The notes under the pieces were generated by a model. That model did no database searches. It was not told where the DNA came from and saw only the letters and a program-made list of their open reading frames with translations. The translations under genes and the position numbers were made by a program. From Pseudomonas sp. B28(2017) (lineage in GTDB: Bacteria; Pseudomonadota; Gammaproteobacteria; Pseudomonadales; Pseudomonadaceae), in the NCBI RefSeq assembly GCF_002113025.1, contig NZ_NEJH01000002.1, forward strand, positions 1 through 64,000: a stretch of DNA of 64,000 nucleotides, written 5' to 3'. Below are positions 37,353-46,325 of this stretch, piece by piece (positions within the stretch are counted from its first letter, which is position 1; every line of letters starts with the position of its first letter).

Positions 37353-37901
37353 ATGATGGAACCAGTATCCACAAGCAGGTGCGATACACCTCTACTTCAG
37401 GCATTCGTCGACAATCGACTGATTCTGGTGAAGATCGCCGCCAGAATTACCGGTTGCCGCTCCCGTGCCGAAGATGTTGTGCAGGACGCATTCTTCCGGC
37501 TGCAATCGGCCCCGCCCATCACCAGTTCGATCAAGGCTCAGCTCAGCTACCTGTTTCAGATCGTGCGCAACCTGGCGATCGACCATTACCGCAAGCAGGC
37601 GCTGGAGCAGAAATATTCCGGTCCTGAAGAGGAAGGGCTGAATGTGGTGATCCAGGGTGCGTCACCGGAAACGTCGCACATCAACTTCTCGACGCTGGAG
37701 CACATTGCCGATGCGTTGACCGAGTTGCCGAGCCGCACCCGCTACGCCTTCGAGATGTATCGCCTGCACGGCGTACCGCAAAAAGACATCGCCAGAGAAC
37801 TCGGCGTCTCGCCGACCCTGGTGAACTTCATGATCCGCGATGCACTGGTGCACTGCCGCAAGGTCTCGGGCAAGCGTGGGGATACGGCTGCTCGCCACTG
37901 A
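37353..37901 (+). CDS. pvdS: Iron-starvation extracytoplasmic-function sigma factor PvdS
   Basis: A 182-residue ECF sigma factor that directs RNA polymerase to TAAAT-N16-CGT promoters of pyoverdine genes. Region 2 (about 12-75, ITGCRSRAEDVVQDAFFRLQ and FQIVRNLAIDHYRKQ) and region 4 (about 115-170, YRLHGVPQKDIARELGVSP) are near identical to what I know of P. aeruginosa PvdS. The start is taken at 37353 after AGGGTG; the ATG at 37356 or a GTG at 37344 are possible. Its promoter carries a Fur box. Anti-sigma FpvR is not in the window. Confidence 0.96.
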   Translation: MMEPVSTSRCDTPLLQAFVDNRLILVKIAARITGCRSRAEDVVQDAFFRLQSAPPITSSIKAQLSYLFQIVRNLAIDHYRKQALEQKYSGPEEEGLNVVIQGASPETSHINFSTLEHIADALTELPSRTRYAFEMYRLHGVPQKDIARELGVSPTLVNFMIRDALVHCRKVSGKRGDTAARH

Positions 37902-37922
37902 GATCCGATACTTCAACGCCTC

Positions 37923-37994
37923 CATCGCGAGCAGGCTCGCGCCCACATTTGCCCTGTGTTCGCAGGCCCCTGTGGGAGCGAGCCTGCTCGCGAA
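37923..37994. repeat. REPIN between pvdS and acetyltransferase
   Basis: Inverted REP arms ATCGCGAGCAGGCTCGCGCC (37924-37943) and TGTGGGAGCGAGCCTGCTCG (37971-37990) with a short spacer, in the gap between the convergent genes. Confidence 0.9.
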
Positions 37995-38033
37995 AGCTGA
38001 CTCAAGACCGCGACGAATCTTGAGTCTCAAGCC

Positions 38034-39047
38034 TCAGGCCAGTGTGCACCGATCAAAGAACCGCTCCCGCCCCAACACCATCAAGGCCGCGCGCTTGTGC
38101 GGGAAGTCGAACTCTTTCTCGCAGTGAAAGCACTGGTTCTGCATGTACCCGATCATCTTCGCGTTATCGGCACGCGGTTCGGCAACCACGCGCTGCGTGC
38201 GCGGATCATCGAGAAACAGGTAATGCACCAGCGCCGATAACCAGCTTGCCACCTTGTGCGGGCCTCGATGGTTTTCTTCACCCACCAGCATGTGAATGCC
38301 ACGGTCGTAATCGTTGGCCTCGTAGAACGGTGCGATGCGATCTTCCTTGGCCCAGTAGGCTTCGAAGTAAGCGAACGGCTGATCGTCGAAACACCCGATC
38401 AATGTCAGGGCGTGCGGATCGGCCTCGAGTTTGTTCAGGTATTGGCGATGCTGTTCGAGGCTGCCCTCCTCCTGCCAGAAACTCGCGACGCGCGGGCTAT
38501 TCTGCCAACGGTTGAAGCGTGCCAGGTCTTGCTCGATTTCCAGCGTGCGCAGGGAAATCCAGGCGCCCAGCTGCGCATCGAATCGTCGATACACTTCACC
38601 CCGGGGTTTCACCGGGCGTCGCGGATGACGCTTGCCGTCGGTGATGACCATTTGCTGTGGATAGCTGCCGGTCAGGGAATGCCTCAGCCACGGCTGCGGC
38701 AACTGCCAGAACAAGGTGCGCTCGCAGTGATACTGGCCGCTGATGGAGGTCGCAATCAGCAAGCCGCTGGACACGGCTTCGTCCGGCACGTCCTGCAGTT
38801 GCCAGATCAGGCGCTGACAGTCGGGGTCGCGAGCGAACAGCCAGTAACAGGCCGCCCACAACGCTTGCCCTTCAGGGCAACTGAAACGCTCCAGCAATTG
38901 CACGTGCAACTCGGGGCCACGAATCAGCCGCAGGGTCAGCAACGGTTGCCCTTCCAGGCTGAGGCTCAGGCGGCTTTGCGTTTCATCAGCGGCAAGACGA
39001 CTGCCTGTCGGCAGACACAGGGCAGTCAGGTCATTCAGATTGGACAT
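38034..39047 (-). CDS. IucB-like siderophore acetyltransferase (PvdY-II-like)
   Basis: A 337-residue GNAT-superfamily protein. The C-terminal half (about 165-325) is the IucB/AlcB acyltransferase domain: RFNRWQNSPRVASFW, FAYFEAYWAKEDRIAP, DRGIHMLVGEENHRGPHK and VVAEPRADNAKMI. Relatives acetylate hydroxylated lysine or ornithine to form hydroxamates. The N-terminal 160 residues are an additional domain I cannot name. A PvdS box lies about 40 bp upstream, so it is part of the pyoverdine regulon, probably making N5-acetyl-N5-hydroxyornithine for this strain's pyoverdine. A formyltransferase role cannot be formally excluded, but the fold differs from PvdF. Confidence 0.8.
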   Translation of the reverse strand: MSNLNDLTALCLPTGSRLAADETQSRLSLSLEGQPLLTLRLIRGPELHVQLLERFSCPEGQALWAACYWLFARDPDCQRLIWQLQDVPDEAVSSGLLIATSISGQYHCERTLFWQLPQPWLRHSLTGSYPQQMVITDGKRHPRRPVKPRGEVYRRFDAQLGAWISLRTLEIEQDLARFNRWQNSPRVASFWQEEGSLEQHRQYLNKLEADPHALTLIGCFDDQPFAYFEAYWAKEDRIAPFYEANDYDRGIHMLVGEENHRGPHKVASWLSALVHYLFLDDPRTQRVVAEPRADNAKMIGYMQNQCFHCEKEFDFPHKRAALMVLGRERFFDRCTLA

Positions 39048-39086
39048 GGGGCGGGCTCACGATAATCGTCGACAGTTCAACGAGGT

Positions 39087-39110
39087 GACGTCAGCCACAA
39101 TGGGAAATTT
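39087..39110 (-). promoter_or_regulatory. PvdS box upstream of acetyltransferase
   Basis: Minus strand: TAAAT (complement of 39106-39110), 16 bp, CGT (complement of 39087-39089), an exact consensus match in the 75-bp gap upstream of the acetyltransferase gene. Confidence 0.85.
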
Positions 39111-39122
39111 AGGCAAAGACCA

Positions 39123-39941
39123 TCAATTGGCGACTTGTGGTGCCGGTTCGTTGTGTGGGACCGGCACAAGCGCAATCTTGTACGGATCGAAAATCTTCAA
39201 CATCTGGCCGTTGTCCCGCAAGCCTTGCAGCACCTTGGCGAATGCCTCGCCGCTGATGGGAGCCGTCGGGCGCAGGATGGCGTAATGGTGATAGACCTGA
39301 TCGATGCGTTGGGACGCCAGCAACTCGCTGGCAACTTTTTCATTGCGCAGGAAGTAGTCGCTCAGGTACGAACGCGTGACCAGCGCGATGTCGGCCCGGC
39401 CGCGCAACACCATCAGCAGATTGCTGTCATGGGAATAGGTCAGCATGGCGTTGTAGTTTTTCTCCAGGTACTTGGGATCGGCATTGAAGTTGGCGAACTC
39501 GTAGTGATAGCCGCTGAACAGTGCCAGACGCTTGCCGCTCAGGTCGGCGAAATAGCTCTGCTGCCGATCGGGCAGGCGTTGCGCGACAAAAATTTCGGCG
39601 TCCTCCAGCCCCATGTCGACGGCGATATGGGGAATGTCTTTCCAACCCCAGGCCGGATTTTCGAAGATGGCCATGTCGACCCGGCCCTGCTTGAAGTCAC
39701 CGAAGCGCCGGGGAATGGACGTGGGTACCAGGACAAACTGGTAGTCGCTTTGCGATGCGTTCATCGCCTCGACCAGTTGCGGCAGCAACCCGGTATCGAC
39801 CCCGGATTCCGGGCGCACGGTGTAGGGAGGAAAGTGCGCGGCACCAATGCGCACCAGTTGTGCGGCCTGGGACGGCACCATCGCTGACGCTGCAAGCATT
39901 GCCAGCAAAAGCCGCGAGGCTTTTCGAATTGGCGAACCCAT
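39123..39941 (-). CDS. Periplasmic solute-binding protein, family 3
   Basis: A 272-residue secreted protein: signal peptide (about 1-26, ending SQA) and an SBP_bac_3-type bilobal domain (VRIGAAHFPPYTVRPESGVDTGLLPQ at the start, GRVDMAIFENPAW, and a second lobe with LRGRADIALVTR). No ABC permease or ATPase is near, so it may be an orphan receptor or sensor. The start at 39941 begins the signal peptide; an upstream in-frame start at 39962 is less likely. Whether it belongs to the pyoverdine regulon is unclear, as the PvdS box at 39087 lies downstream of it. Confidence 0.75.
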   Translation of the reverse strand: MGSPIRKASRLLLAMLAASAMVPSQAAQLVRIGAAHFPPYTVRPESGVDTGLLPQLVEAMNASQSDYQFVLVPTSIPRRFGDFKQGRVDMAIFENPAWGWKDIPHIAVDMGLEDAEIFVAQRLPDRQQSYFADLSGKRLALFSGYHYEFANFNADPKYLEKNYNAMLTYSHDSNLLMVLRGRADIALVTRSYLSDYFLRNEKVASELLASQRIDQVYHHYAILRPTAPISGEAFAKVLQGLRDNGQMLKIFDPYKIALVPVPHNEPAPQVAN

Positions 39942-40034
39942 CAAAACGACCCCACTCCCCAATAAAACAGCATCAATGCTATCAAGCTAGGCGGTTTCAT
40001 CCAGTTAGCCAGTTTAATGTTGGCCAACACAACT

Positions 40035-40661
40035 TTATTGCCGTTCTTCCAGCACCAGAATCAACGCCTCATCGGCCAACTGATCGAGGGTCATGCTGCC
40101 TCCGGCGCGAAACCAGGTGGTGGTCCAGGACAATGCGCCGGTCAGGAACCGCCGGGTGATGAACACATCGCCGCGGATAAACCCGGCAGCCTTGGCTTCG
40201 CCCAGTACTTGCAGCCAGATGCCTTCATAGATATCGCGCAGCGCCAGGACCTTGGCCTGGCCCTCTTCGGACAGCGAGCGCCATTCGTAGACCAGCACCG
40301 CCATGGCCTCGCCGCTGCCTCCCATGATTGACTGCAATTCACACCGGATCAGCGCCAGCACCCGCTCGCGCACATTGCCGGCCTCGGCGATGGCCGCACG
40401 CATCAACGCGGTGTTGTAGCGAATGGTTTCTTCCATCACGGCGCGCAGGATTTCGTCCTTGCTTTTGAAGTGGTGGAAAATACTCCCGGACTGAATGCCC
40501 ACGGCGCCGGCCAGATCGCGCACGGTCGTGCGTTCATAGCCTTTATTGCGGAACAGGTGGGCCGCCACTTGCAACAGCTTGCCACGGGCGCTGTCCGGGT
40601 CGGTCAATTGGCCGTCGCTCACCAATTCGCGCATGACCCTCAGGGCTTTTTGCTCGTCCAC
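40035..40661 (-). CDS. atuR: TetR-family repressor AtuR
   Basis: A 208-residue TetR regulator: HTH near 25-70 ([20 protein letters not shown] ... [17 protein letters not shown]) and a ligand-binding helical domain. It starts with GTG at 40661 after TAGGAGAG. It is divergent from atuA, as in P. aeruginosa, where AtuR represses the atu operon until terpene intermediates appear. Twin palindromes in the divergent region are its likely operators. Confidence 0.88.
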   Translation of the reverse strand: MDEQKALRVMRELVSDGQLTDPDSARGKLLQVAAHLFRNKGYERTTVRDLAGAVGIQSGSIFHHFKSKDEILRAVMEETIRYNTALMRAAIAEAGNVRERVLALIRCELQSIMGGSGEAMAVLVYEWRSLSEEGQAKVLALRDIYEGIWLQVLGEAKAAGFIRGDVFITRRFLTGALSWTTTWFRAGGSMTLDQLADEALILVLEERQ

Positions 40662-40753
40662 CCGTTCTCTCCTACAGTCGATCAATCAATAACGCCGATC
40701 CCCCGAAAACACCGGAGTTGCGCGGGCAATTTAAGCTGACGGATGGCACCGAG

Positions 40754-40812
40754 CAAGCGCTTGGCAGAAGAAAATCAAGCCATTTACAAACCAAGCGCTT
40801 GCTTGGTAATGT
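40754..40812 (+). promoter_or_regulatory. atuA promoter with twin AtuR operators
   Basis: The palindrome CAAGCGCTTG occurs twice, at 40754-40763 and 40792-40801. The second lies between TTTACA (40783-40788) and TAATGT (40807-40812), an 18-bp spacer, so binding there would block the promoter of atuA. Two inverted-repeat operators are known for AtuR. Confidence 0.75.
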
Positions 40813-40837
40813 CAACGCACTTCGGTTGGAGGTGGCT

Positions 40838-42640
40838 ATGGAATGGACTGCGCCTAAAACAATTCGCATCGGTTGCGCGAGCGCCTTCTGGGGCGATACC
40901 TCGACCGCTGCCTCGCAGCTCGTGGAACACGGGCATCTGGACTATCTGGTCTTCGATTACCTGGCCGAAATCACCCTGTCGATCATGGCCGGCGCGCGGA
41001 TGAAAGATCCCCGGGCCGGCTATGCGGGCGACTTCATCGAAGTCCTCGCCCCCTTGTTGCCGCAGCTCGCGCAGCACAACATCCGGGTCATCAGCAATGC
41101 CGGCGGCGTCAATCCCCAGGCCTGCGCCGCCGCCCTGCAAGCGGCCTGCGACAAGGCCGGAGTGGCCTTGAAGATCGCCGTGCTGCTGGGTGATGACCTG
41201 CAACCGCAATTCAAACAACTGGGCAGCCTGGGCATTCATGAAATGTTCAGCGGCGCGCCCCTGCCACCGATGTGCGTCTCGACCAATGCCTACCTCGGCG
41301 CACCCGGTATCGTCGAAGCCCTGCGTCTGGGTGCGGACATCGTGATCACCGGGCGCGTGGTCGACAGTGCGGTGGTCAGCGCTGCGCTGGTGCATGAGTT
41401 CGGCTGGTCGTGGCACGACTACGACAAGCTCGCCCAGGCAGCACTGGCCGGGCACATCATCGAATGCGGCGCCCAGTGCACGGGTGGCAACTTCACCGAT
41501 TGGCGCGATGTGCCCGACTACGAACACATCGGTTTTCCCATCGTCGAAGTCAGCGCCGACAGCCAGTTCATCGTCAGCAAACCCGAAGGTACCGGCGGGC
41601 TGGTCACGCCGCTGACGGTGGGCGAACAGATGCTGTACGAAATCGGCGACCCGCGCGCGTATCTGCTGCCCGACGTGGTGTGCGATTTCACTCAGGTCAA
41701 ACTGCTGCAACAAGGCAGGAACGCGGTACAGGTGCACGGCGCCAAAGGCCTGCCGCCGACGGCTCAATACAAGGTCAGCGCCACGTACCCCGATGGTTTT
41801 CGCTGCACCGCCAGTTGCCTGATTGCCGGCATCGATGCCGTCGACAAGGCGCGGCGAGTCAGCACGGCGATCATCAACAAGACCTCGGAAATGTTCCGTC
41901 AGCGCGGCTGGGCGCCGTACAGCGAGGTGAATATCGAGTTGCTGGGCAGCGAGGCCACCTACGGCCCCCACGGCCAGCGTCAGGACAGCCGCGAAGTGGT
42001 GATCAAACTCGCGGTGCGCCATCCGGACAAGCAGGCATTGGTCGTGTTCTCCCGGGAAATCGCCCAGGCCGCCACCGGCATGGCGCCGGGGCTGACCGGC
42101 ATTGTCGGTGGCCGGCCGACGGTGTATCCGCTGATCCGGCTGTTCTCGTTCCTGATCGACAAAACAGCCTGCACGCTGGACATTGATTTCATGGGTCAGC
42201 GCCACCCGTGTGCCCTGCCCGCTCTCGATGTGCTCGACCCGCTGGACCTGCCAGCCCTGCTCGCGCCACCGAAACCGATTGGCCTGGCCGACGCCAGCGT
42301 GGCTCTGGTCAAGCTGGCGGTCGCCCGCTCCGGCGACAAGGGCAACCACAGCAATATCGGCGTCATGGCCCGCGAGCCCGAATTCCTGCCATGGATCGCC
42401 GAAGCCTTGACCCCGGAAGTAATCGTCGACTGGATGGGCCACGTCCTCGATCCAATCCACGGACGGGTAGAACGCTGGTACTTGCCCGCCAGCCACAGCC
42501 TGAATTTCCTGCTGGAAAACGCCCTCGGCGGCGGCGGTGTCGCCAGCCTGCGAATCGATCCGCAAGGCAAAGCCTTCGCCCAGCAACTACTGGAAATCCA
42601 GATCCCGGTGCCGCAACGCATCGCCGACCAGTTCAACTAG
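40838..42640 (+). CDS. atuA: Acyclic terpene utilisation protein AtuA
   Basis: A 600-residue protein of the AtuA family (DUF1446): [17 protein letters not shown] at the N-terminus and a C-terminal AtuA-like region with [14 protein letters not shown]. It is essential for growth on citronellol and geraniol, but its reaction is not established. It is the diagnostic first gene of the atu operon and separates this cluster from the similar liu (leucine) cluster. The ATG at 40838 follows GGAGG. Confidence 0.9.
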   Translation: MEWTAPKTIRIGCASAFWGDTSTAASQLVEHGHLDYLVFDYLAEITLSIMAGARMKDPRAGYAGDFIEVLAPLLPQLAQHNIRVISNAGGVNPQACAAALQAACDKAGVALKIAVLLGDDLQPQFKQLGSLGIHEMFSGAPLPPMCVSTNAYLGAPGIVEALRLGADIVITGRVVDSAVVSAALVHEFGWSWHDYDKLAQAALAGHIIECGAQCTGGNFTDWRDVPDYEHIGFPIVEVSADSQFIVSKPEGTGGLVTPLTVGEQMLYEIGDPRAYLLPDVVCDFTQVKLLQQGRNAVQVHGAKGLPPTAQYKVSATYPDGFRCTASCLIAGIDAVDKARRVSTAIINKTSEMFRQRGWAPYSEVNIELLGSEATYGPHGQRQDSREVVIKLAVRHPDKQALVVFSREIAQAATGMAPGLTGIVGGRPTVYPLIRLFSFLIDKTACTLDIDFMGQRHPCALPALDVLDPLDLPALLAPPKPIGLADASVALVKLAVARSGDKGNHSNIGVMAREPEFLPWIAEALTPEVIVDWMGHVLDPIHGRVERWYLPASHSLNFLLENALGGGGVASLRIDPQGKAFAQQLLEIQIPVPQRIADQFN

Positions 42641-42652
42641 AGGATCGCCGCC

Positions 42653-43522
42653 ATGACCTACGATTCGATTTTCAGAGCCGATTTGTTTGCCGGCCAAAAC
42701 ATCATCGTCACCGGTGGTGGCAGTGGCATCGGCCGCTGCACCGCCCACGAACTGGCGGCACTCGGCGCCCATGTGCTGCTGGTCGGGCGCAGGGCCGACA
42801 AGCTCAAAACCGTTGCGGCAGAGATTGCCGAAGACGGCGGCACGGCCGATTGGGCGGTTTGCGACATCCGCGAGGAAGAACCGGTGCAGCACCTGGTCAG
42901 CGAATTGATCCGCAAGCATGGCCCCATCCATGGCCTGGTCAACAACGCGGGCGGGCAGTACCCGTCGCCCCTGGCCTCGATCAATCAAAAAGGTTTCGAA
43001 ACCGTGATGCGCACCAATCTGGTGGGCGGTTTCCTGATGGCCCGGGAAGTGTTCAACCAGTCCATGAGCAAGCACGGCGGCGCCATCGTCAACATGCTCG
43101 CCGACATGTGGGGGGGCATGCCCGGTATGGGGCACTCCGGCGCGGCGCGTTCGGGCATGGACAACCTGACCAAGACCGCCGCGTACGAATGGGGTCATGC
43201 CGGGGTGCGGGTCAACGCCGTGGCGCCGGGCTGGATTGCCTCCAGCGGCATGGACACCTACGAAGGCGCCTTCAAGGCGGTGATTCCGACCTTGCGTGAA
43301 CACGTGCCGCTCAAGCGCATCGGCACCGAATCGGAGGTCAGCGCAGCGATTGTTTTCCTGCTCAGCCCGGCAGCGGCGTTCGTCAGCGGCAGCACCCTGC
43401 GCATCGACGGCGCCGCCAGCCTCGGCGGGCGCGCCTGGCCTATCCACAAGGCGACCAACAGCGAGTCGTATAACGGCTTCCACCGCGCCTACATACCCGA
43501 CGTGTTGAAGGACAAGGAATAA
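42653..43522 (+). CDS. atuB: SDR-fold enzyme AtuB
   Basis: A 289-residue short-chain dehydrogenase-like protein. Cofactor motif TGGGSGIG (20-27) and NNAG (97-100) are intact. The YxxxK positions read H161 and A165 (GHSGAARSG), as in peroxisomal 2-enoyl-CoA reductase and dienoyl-CoA reductase relatives, so it probably acts on an acyl-CoA. It lies 12 bp after atuA. A role in oxidation of the terpene intermediate is inferred from the operon. Confidence 0.85.
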   Translation: MTYDSIFRADLFAGQNIIVTGGGSGIGRCTAHELAALGAHVLLVGRRADKLKTVAAEIAEDGGTADWAVCDIREEEPVQHLVSELIRKHGPIHGLVNNAGGQYPSPLASINQKGFETVMRTNLVGGFLMAREVFNQSMSKHGGAIVNMLADMWGGMPGMGHSGAARSGMDNLTKTAAYEWGHAGVRVNAVAPGWIASSGMDTYEGAFKAVIPTLREHVPLKRIGTESEVSAAIVFLLSPAAAFVSGSTLRIDGAASLGGRAWPIHKATNSESYNGFHRAYIPDVLKDKE

Positions 43523-43525
43523 GCC

Positions 43526-45142
43526 ATGCCGGTGATTCAGTCGCAACTCGATCCCCACAGCGAGCCGTTCGCCCGGAACCGTGCGGCGATGCTGAGCGCC
43601 ATCGAACAAGTGCGCGCGCTCGAACAGAACTTGCTGAACAAGGCTGCCGAAGCCAAACCCAGGTTCGAAAAACGCGGTCAGTTGTTGCCCCGCGAGCGCC
43701 TCGATCTGCTGCTGGACCCCGGTGCGCCGTTTCTCGAACTGGCGAGCCTGGCCGGCTACAAGCTGCATGATGACAAGGACGGCAGCTCCGCTGGTGGCGG
43801 TTTGATCGCCGGTATCGGCTATGTCTGCGGCGTGCGTGTGCTGGTGGTGGCGAACAACAGCGCGATCAAGGGTGGGACCATTTCCCCCAGCGGTTTGAAA
43901 AAATCCCTGCGCCTGCAACAGATCGCCATGGAAAACAAACTGCCAGTGATCACCCTCGCCGAAAGTGGCGGCGCCAACCTCAATTACGCGGCGGAAATTT
44001 TCGTCGAAGGCGCGCGCAGCTTTGCCAATCAGGCGCGGATGTCGGCCATGGGCTTGCCGCAGGTCACTGTGGTCCACGGCTCGGCCACGGCGGGTGGTGC
44101 CTATCAGCCGGGCTTGTCGGATTACGTGGTGGTGGTGCGCGGCAAGGCCAAGCTGTTTCTCGCCGGCCCGCCACTGCTCAAGGCCGCCACCGGCGAAGTC
44201 GCGACCGATGAAGAACTGGGCGGCGCCGAGATGCACGCACAAACCGCCGGCACCGCCGAATACCTGGCTGAAAACGACGCCGACGGTGTGCGTCAGGTAC
44301 GCGAGATTGTCAGCCTGCTGCCGTGGAACGAGCAGTTGCCCCGACTCCCCGAACGTCGCTGGGAGGAGCCGCTCTACCCCATCGACGAACTGCTGGGCCT
44401 GATCCCGGATGACCCGAAAAAACCCTACGACGTACGCGAAATCATCGCCCGTCTCGCCGACGCTTCGAACTTTCTTGAATTCAAAGGCGAGTTCGATCAG
44501 CAGACCGTCTGCGGTCACCTGAAAATTCAGGGCCGTGCCTGTGGCTTCATCGGCAACAACGGCCCCATCACGCCAAAAGGCGCGAGCAAGGCCGCCCAGT
44601 TCATCCAGCTGTGCGATCAGAGCCAGACGCCGTTGCTGTTTTTCCACAACACCACCGGGTTCATGGTCGGCACCGAATCGGAACAACAAGGCGTGATCAA
44701 GCACGGCGCGAAGATGATTCAAGCGGTGGCCAACGCTCGCGTGCCAAAACTGACCATCGTCGTCGGTGGCTCCTATGGCGCCGGCAACTATGCAATGTGC
44801 GGGCGCGGCCTCGACCCGCGTTTCATCTTCGCCTGGCCCAACAGCCGCACGGCGGTGATGGGCGGCGCGCAAGCGGGCAAAGTGCTGCGCATCGTCACCG
44901 AGGCCAAACAGGCCAAGAATGACCTGGTGCCCGATCCGAAAATGCTCGACATGCTGGAACAGGTCACCGCGCAGAAACTCGACAGCCAGTCCACGGCACT
45001 CTACGGCAGCGCCAATTTGTGGGACGACGGTTTGATCGACCCGCGCGATACCCGGACCTTGCTCGGTTACTTACTGGATATTTGTCACGAGGCCGAGGTG
45101 CGGCCATTGCAAACCAACAGCTTTGGTGTGGCGCGGTTCTAA
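43526..45142 (+). CDS. atuC: Geranyl-CoA carboxylase, carboxyltransferase (beta) subunit
   Basis: A 538-residue carboxyltransferase of the acetyl-/propionyl-/methylcrotonyl-CoA carboxylase beta family. Both crotonase-like halves are seen: ITLAESGGANLNYAAE with GSATAGGAYQPGLSDYVV in the first, and GFMVGTESEQQGVIKHGAKM with GGSYGAGNYAMCGRGLDP in the second. With AtuF it carboxylates cis-geranyl-CoA to isohexenylglutaconyl-CoA. It is assigned to geranyl- rather than methylcrotonyl-CoA by the atu gene order. Confidence 0.88.
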   Translation: MPVIQSQLDPHSEPFARNRAAMLSAIEQVRALEQNLLNKAAEAKPRFEKRGQLLPRERLDLLLDPGAPFLELASLAGYKLHDDKDGSSAGGGLIAGIGYVCGVRVLVVANNSAIKGGTISPSGLKKSLRLQQIAMENKLPVITLAESGGANLNYAAEIFVEGARSFANQARMSAMGLPQVTVVHGSATAGGAYQPGLSDYVVVVRGKAKLFLAGPPLLKAATGEVATDEELGGAEMHAQTAGTAEYLAENDADGVRQVREIVSLLPWNEQLPRLPERRWEEPLYPIDELLGLIPDDPKKPYDVREIIARLADASNFLEFKGEFDQQTVCGHLKIQGRACGFIGNNGPITPKGASKAAQFIQLCDQSQTPLLFFHNTTGFMVGTESEQQGVIKHGAKMIQAVANARVPKLTIVVGGSYGAGNYAMCGRGLDPRFIFAWPNSRTAVMGGAQAGKVLRIVTEAKQAKNDLVPDPKMLDMLEQVTAQKLDSQSTALYGSANLWDDGLIDPRDTRTLLGYLLDICHEAEVRPLQTNSFGVARF

Positions 45143-45167
45143 GCCGACTAACAGGAGAACAATAAGA

Positions 45168-46325
45168 ATGATCTTCACCCAGGAACACGAAGCACTGCGC
45201 CGCACGGTGCGCCAGTTCGTCGAGCACGAGATCAACCCGCACGTCGAGGAATGGGAAAAGGCAGGGCGTTTCCCCATCCACGAAATTTTCCGCAAGGCCG
45301 GCGACCTCGGCTTGCTGGGCATTTCAAAACCGGAGAAATTCGGCGGCATGGGGCTCGACTACAGCTATTCGATCGTCGCGGCCGAAGAGTTCGGCACCAT
45401 TCATTGCGGCGGCATACCGATGTCCATCGGCGTGCAGACCGACATGTGCACGCCTGCGCTGGCACGTTTCGGTTCCGATGAATTGCGCGAAGAGTTCCTG
45501 CGCCCGGCCATCAGCGGCGAGCAGGTCGGCTGCATCGGAGTCTCCGAAGTTGGCGCCGGCTCCGACGTCGCCGGACTTAAAACCACCGCGCGCAAGGACG
45601 GCGACGATTACGTGATCAACGGCAGCAAGATGTGGATCACCAACTCGCCAAGCGCCGACTTCATCTGCCTGCTGGCCAACACCTCGGACGATAAACCGCA
45701 CATCAACAAATCGCTGATCATGGTGCCGATGAACACACCAGGCATCAGCTTGAGTTCGCACCTGGACAAGCTCGGCATGCGCAGCTCGGAAACCGCCCAG
45801 GTGTTTTTCGACAATGTGCGTGTACCGCAGCGCAACCGCATCGGCCATGAAGGCGCGGGGTTCATGATGCAGATGCTGCAGTTCCAGGAGGAACGCCTGT
45901 TCGGTGCGGCCAACATGATCAAAGGCCTGGAGTACTGTGTCGACAGCACTATCGAATACTGCAAGGAGCGCAAAACCTTCGGCAATGCGCTGATCGACAA
46001 TCAGGTGATCCACTTCCGCCTGGCTGAACTGCAAACCGAGATCGAATGCCTGCGGGCGTTGGTCTATCAGGCCACCGAGCAATACGTCAAAGGCCAGGAC
46101 GTGACGCGCCTGGCCTCCATGGCCAAGCTCAAGGCCGGGCGGCTGGGCCGCGAAGTCAGCGACAGTTGCCTGCAATATTGGGGCGGCATGGGCTTCATGT
46201 GGGACAACCCGGTGGCCCGGGCCTACCGCGATGTCCGGCTGGTATCGATTGGCGGCGGTGCCGACGAAATCATGCTGGGGATCATTTGCAAACTGATGGG
46301 CATTCTGCCGGGGAAAAAGAAATGA
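45168..46325 (+). CDS. atuD: Citronellyl-CoA dehydrogenase
   Basis: A 385-residue acyl-CoA dehydrogenase with FAD: GCIGVSEVGAGSDVAGLKTT and MWITNSPSADFICLLA are the flavin and substrate signatures, and QYWGGMGFMWDNPVARAYRD the C-terminal one. In the pathway it introduces the 2,3 double bond, giving cis-geranyl-CoA. The ATG at 45168 follows AGGAG. The stop overlaps the next start (ATGA). Confidence 0.88.
   Translation: MIFTQEHEALRRTVRQFVEHEINPHVEEWEKAGRFPIHEIFRKAGDLGLLGISKPEKFGGMGLDYSYSIVAAEEFGTIHCGGIPMSIGVQTDMCTPALARFGSDELREEFLRPAISGEQVGCIGVSEVGAGSDVAGLKTTARKDGDDYVINGSKMWITNSPSADFICLLANTSDDKPHINKSLIMVPMNTPGISLSSHLDKLGMRSSETAQVFFDNVRVPQRNRIGHEGAGFMMQMLQFQEERLFGAANMIKGLEYCVDSTIEYCKERKTFGNALIDNQVIHFRLAELQTEIECLRALVYQATEQYVKGQDVTRLASMAKLKAGRLGREVSDSCLQYWGGMGFMWDNPVARAYRDVRLVSIGGGADEIMLGIICKLMGILPGKKK

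Noticed and set aside
40784..42586. A 600-codon minus-strand open frame over atuA
   Set aside because: Antisense shadow; atuA on the plus strand has a strong Shine-Dalgarno and family match.
42587..44872. A 761-codon minus-strand open frame over atuB and atuC
   Set aside because: Antisense shadow; plus-strand products are recognised families with good ribosome binding sites.
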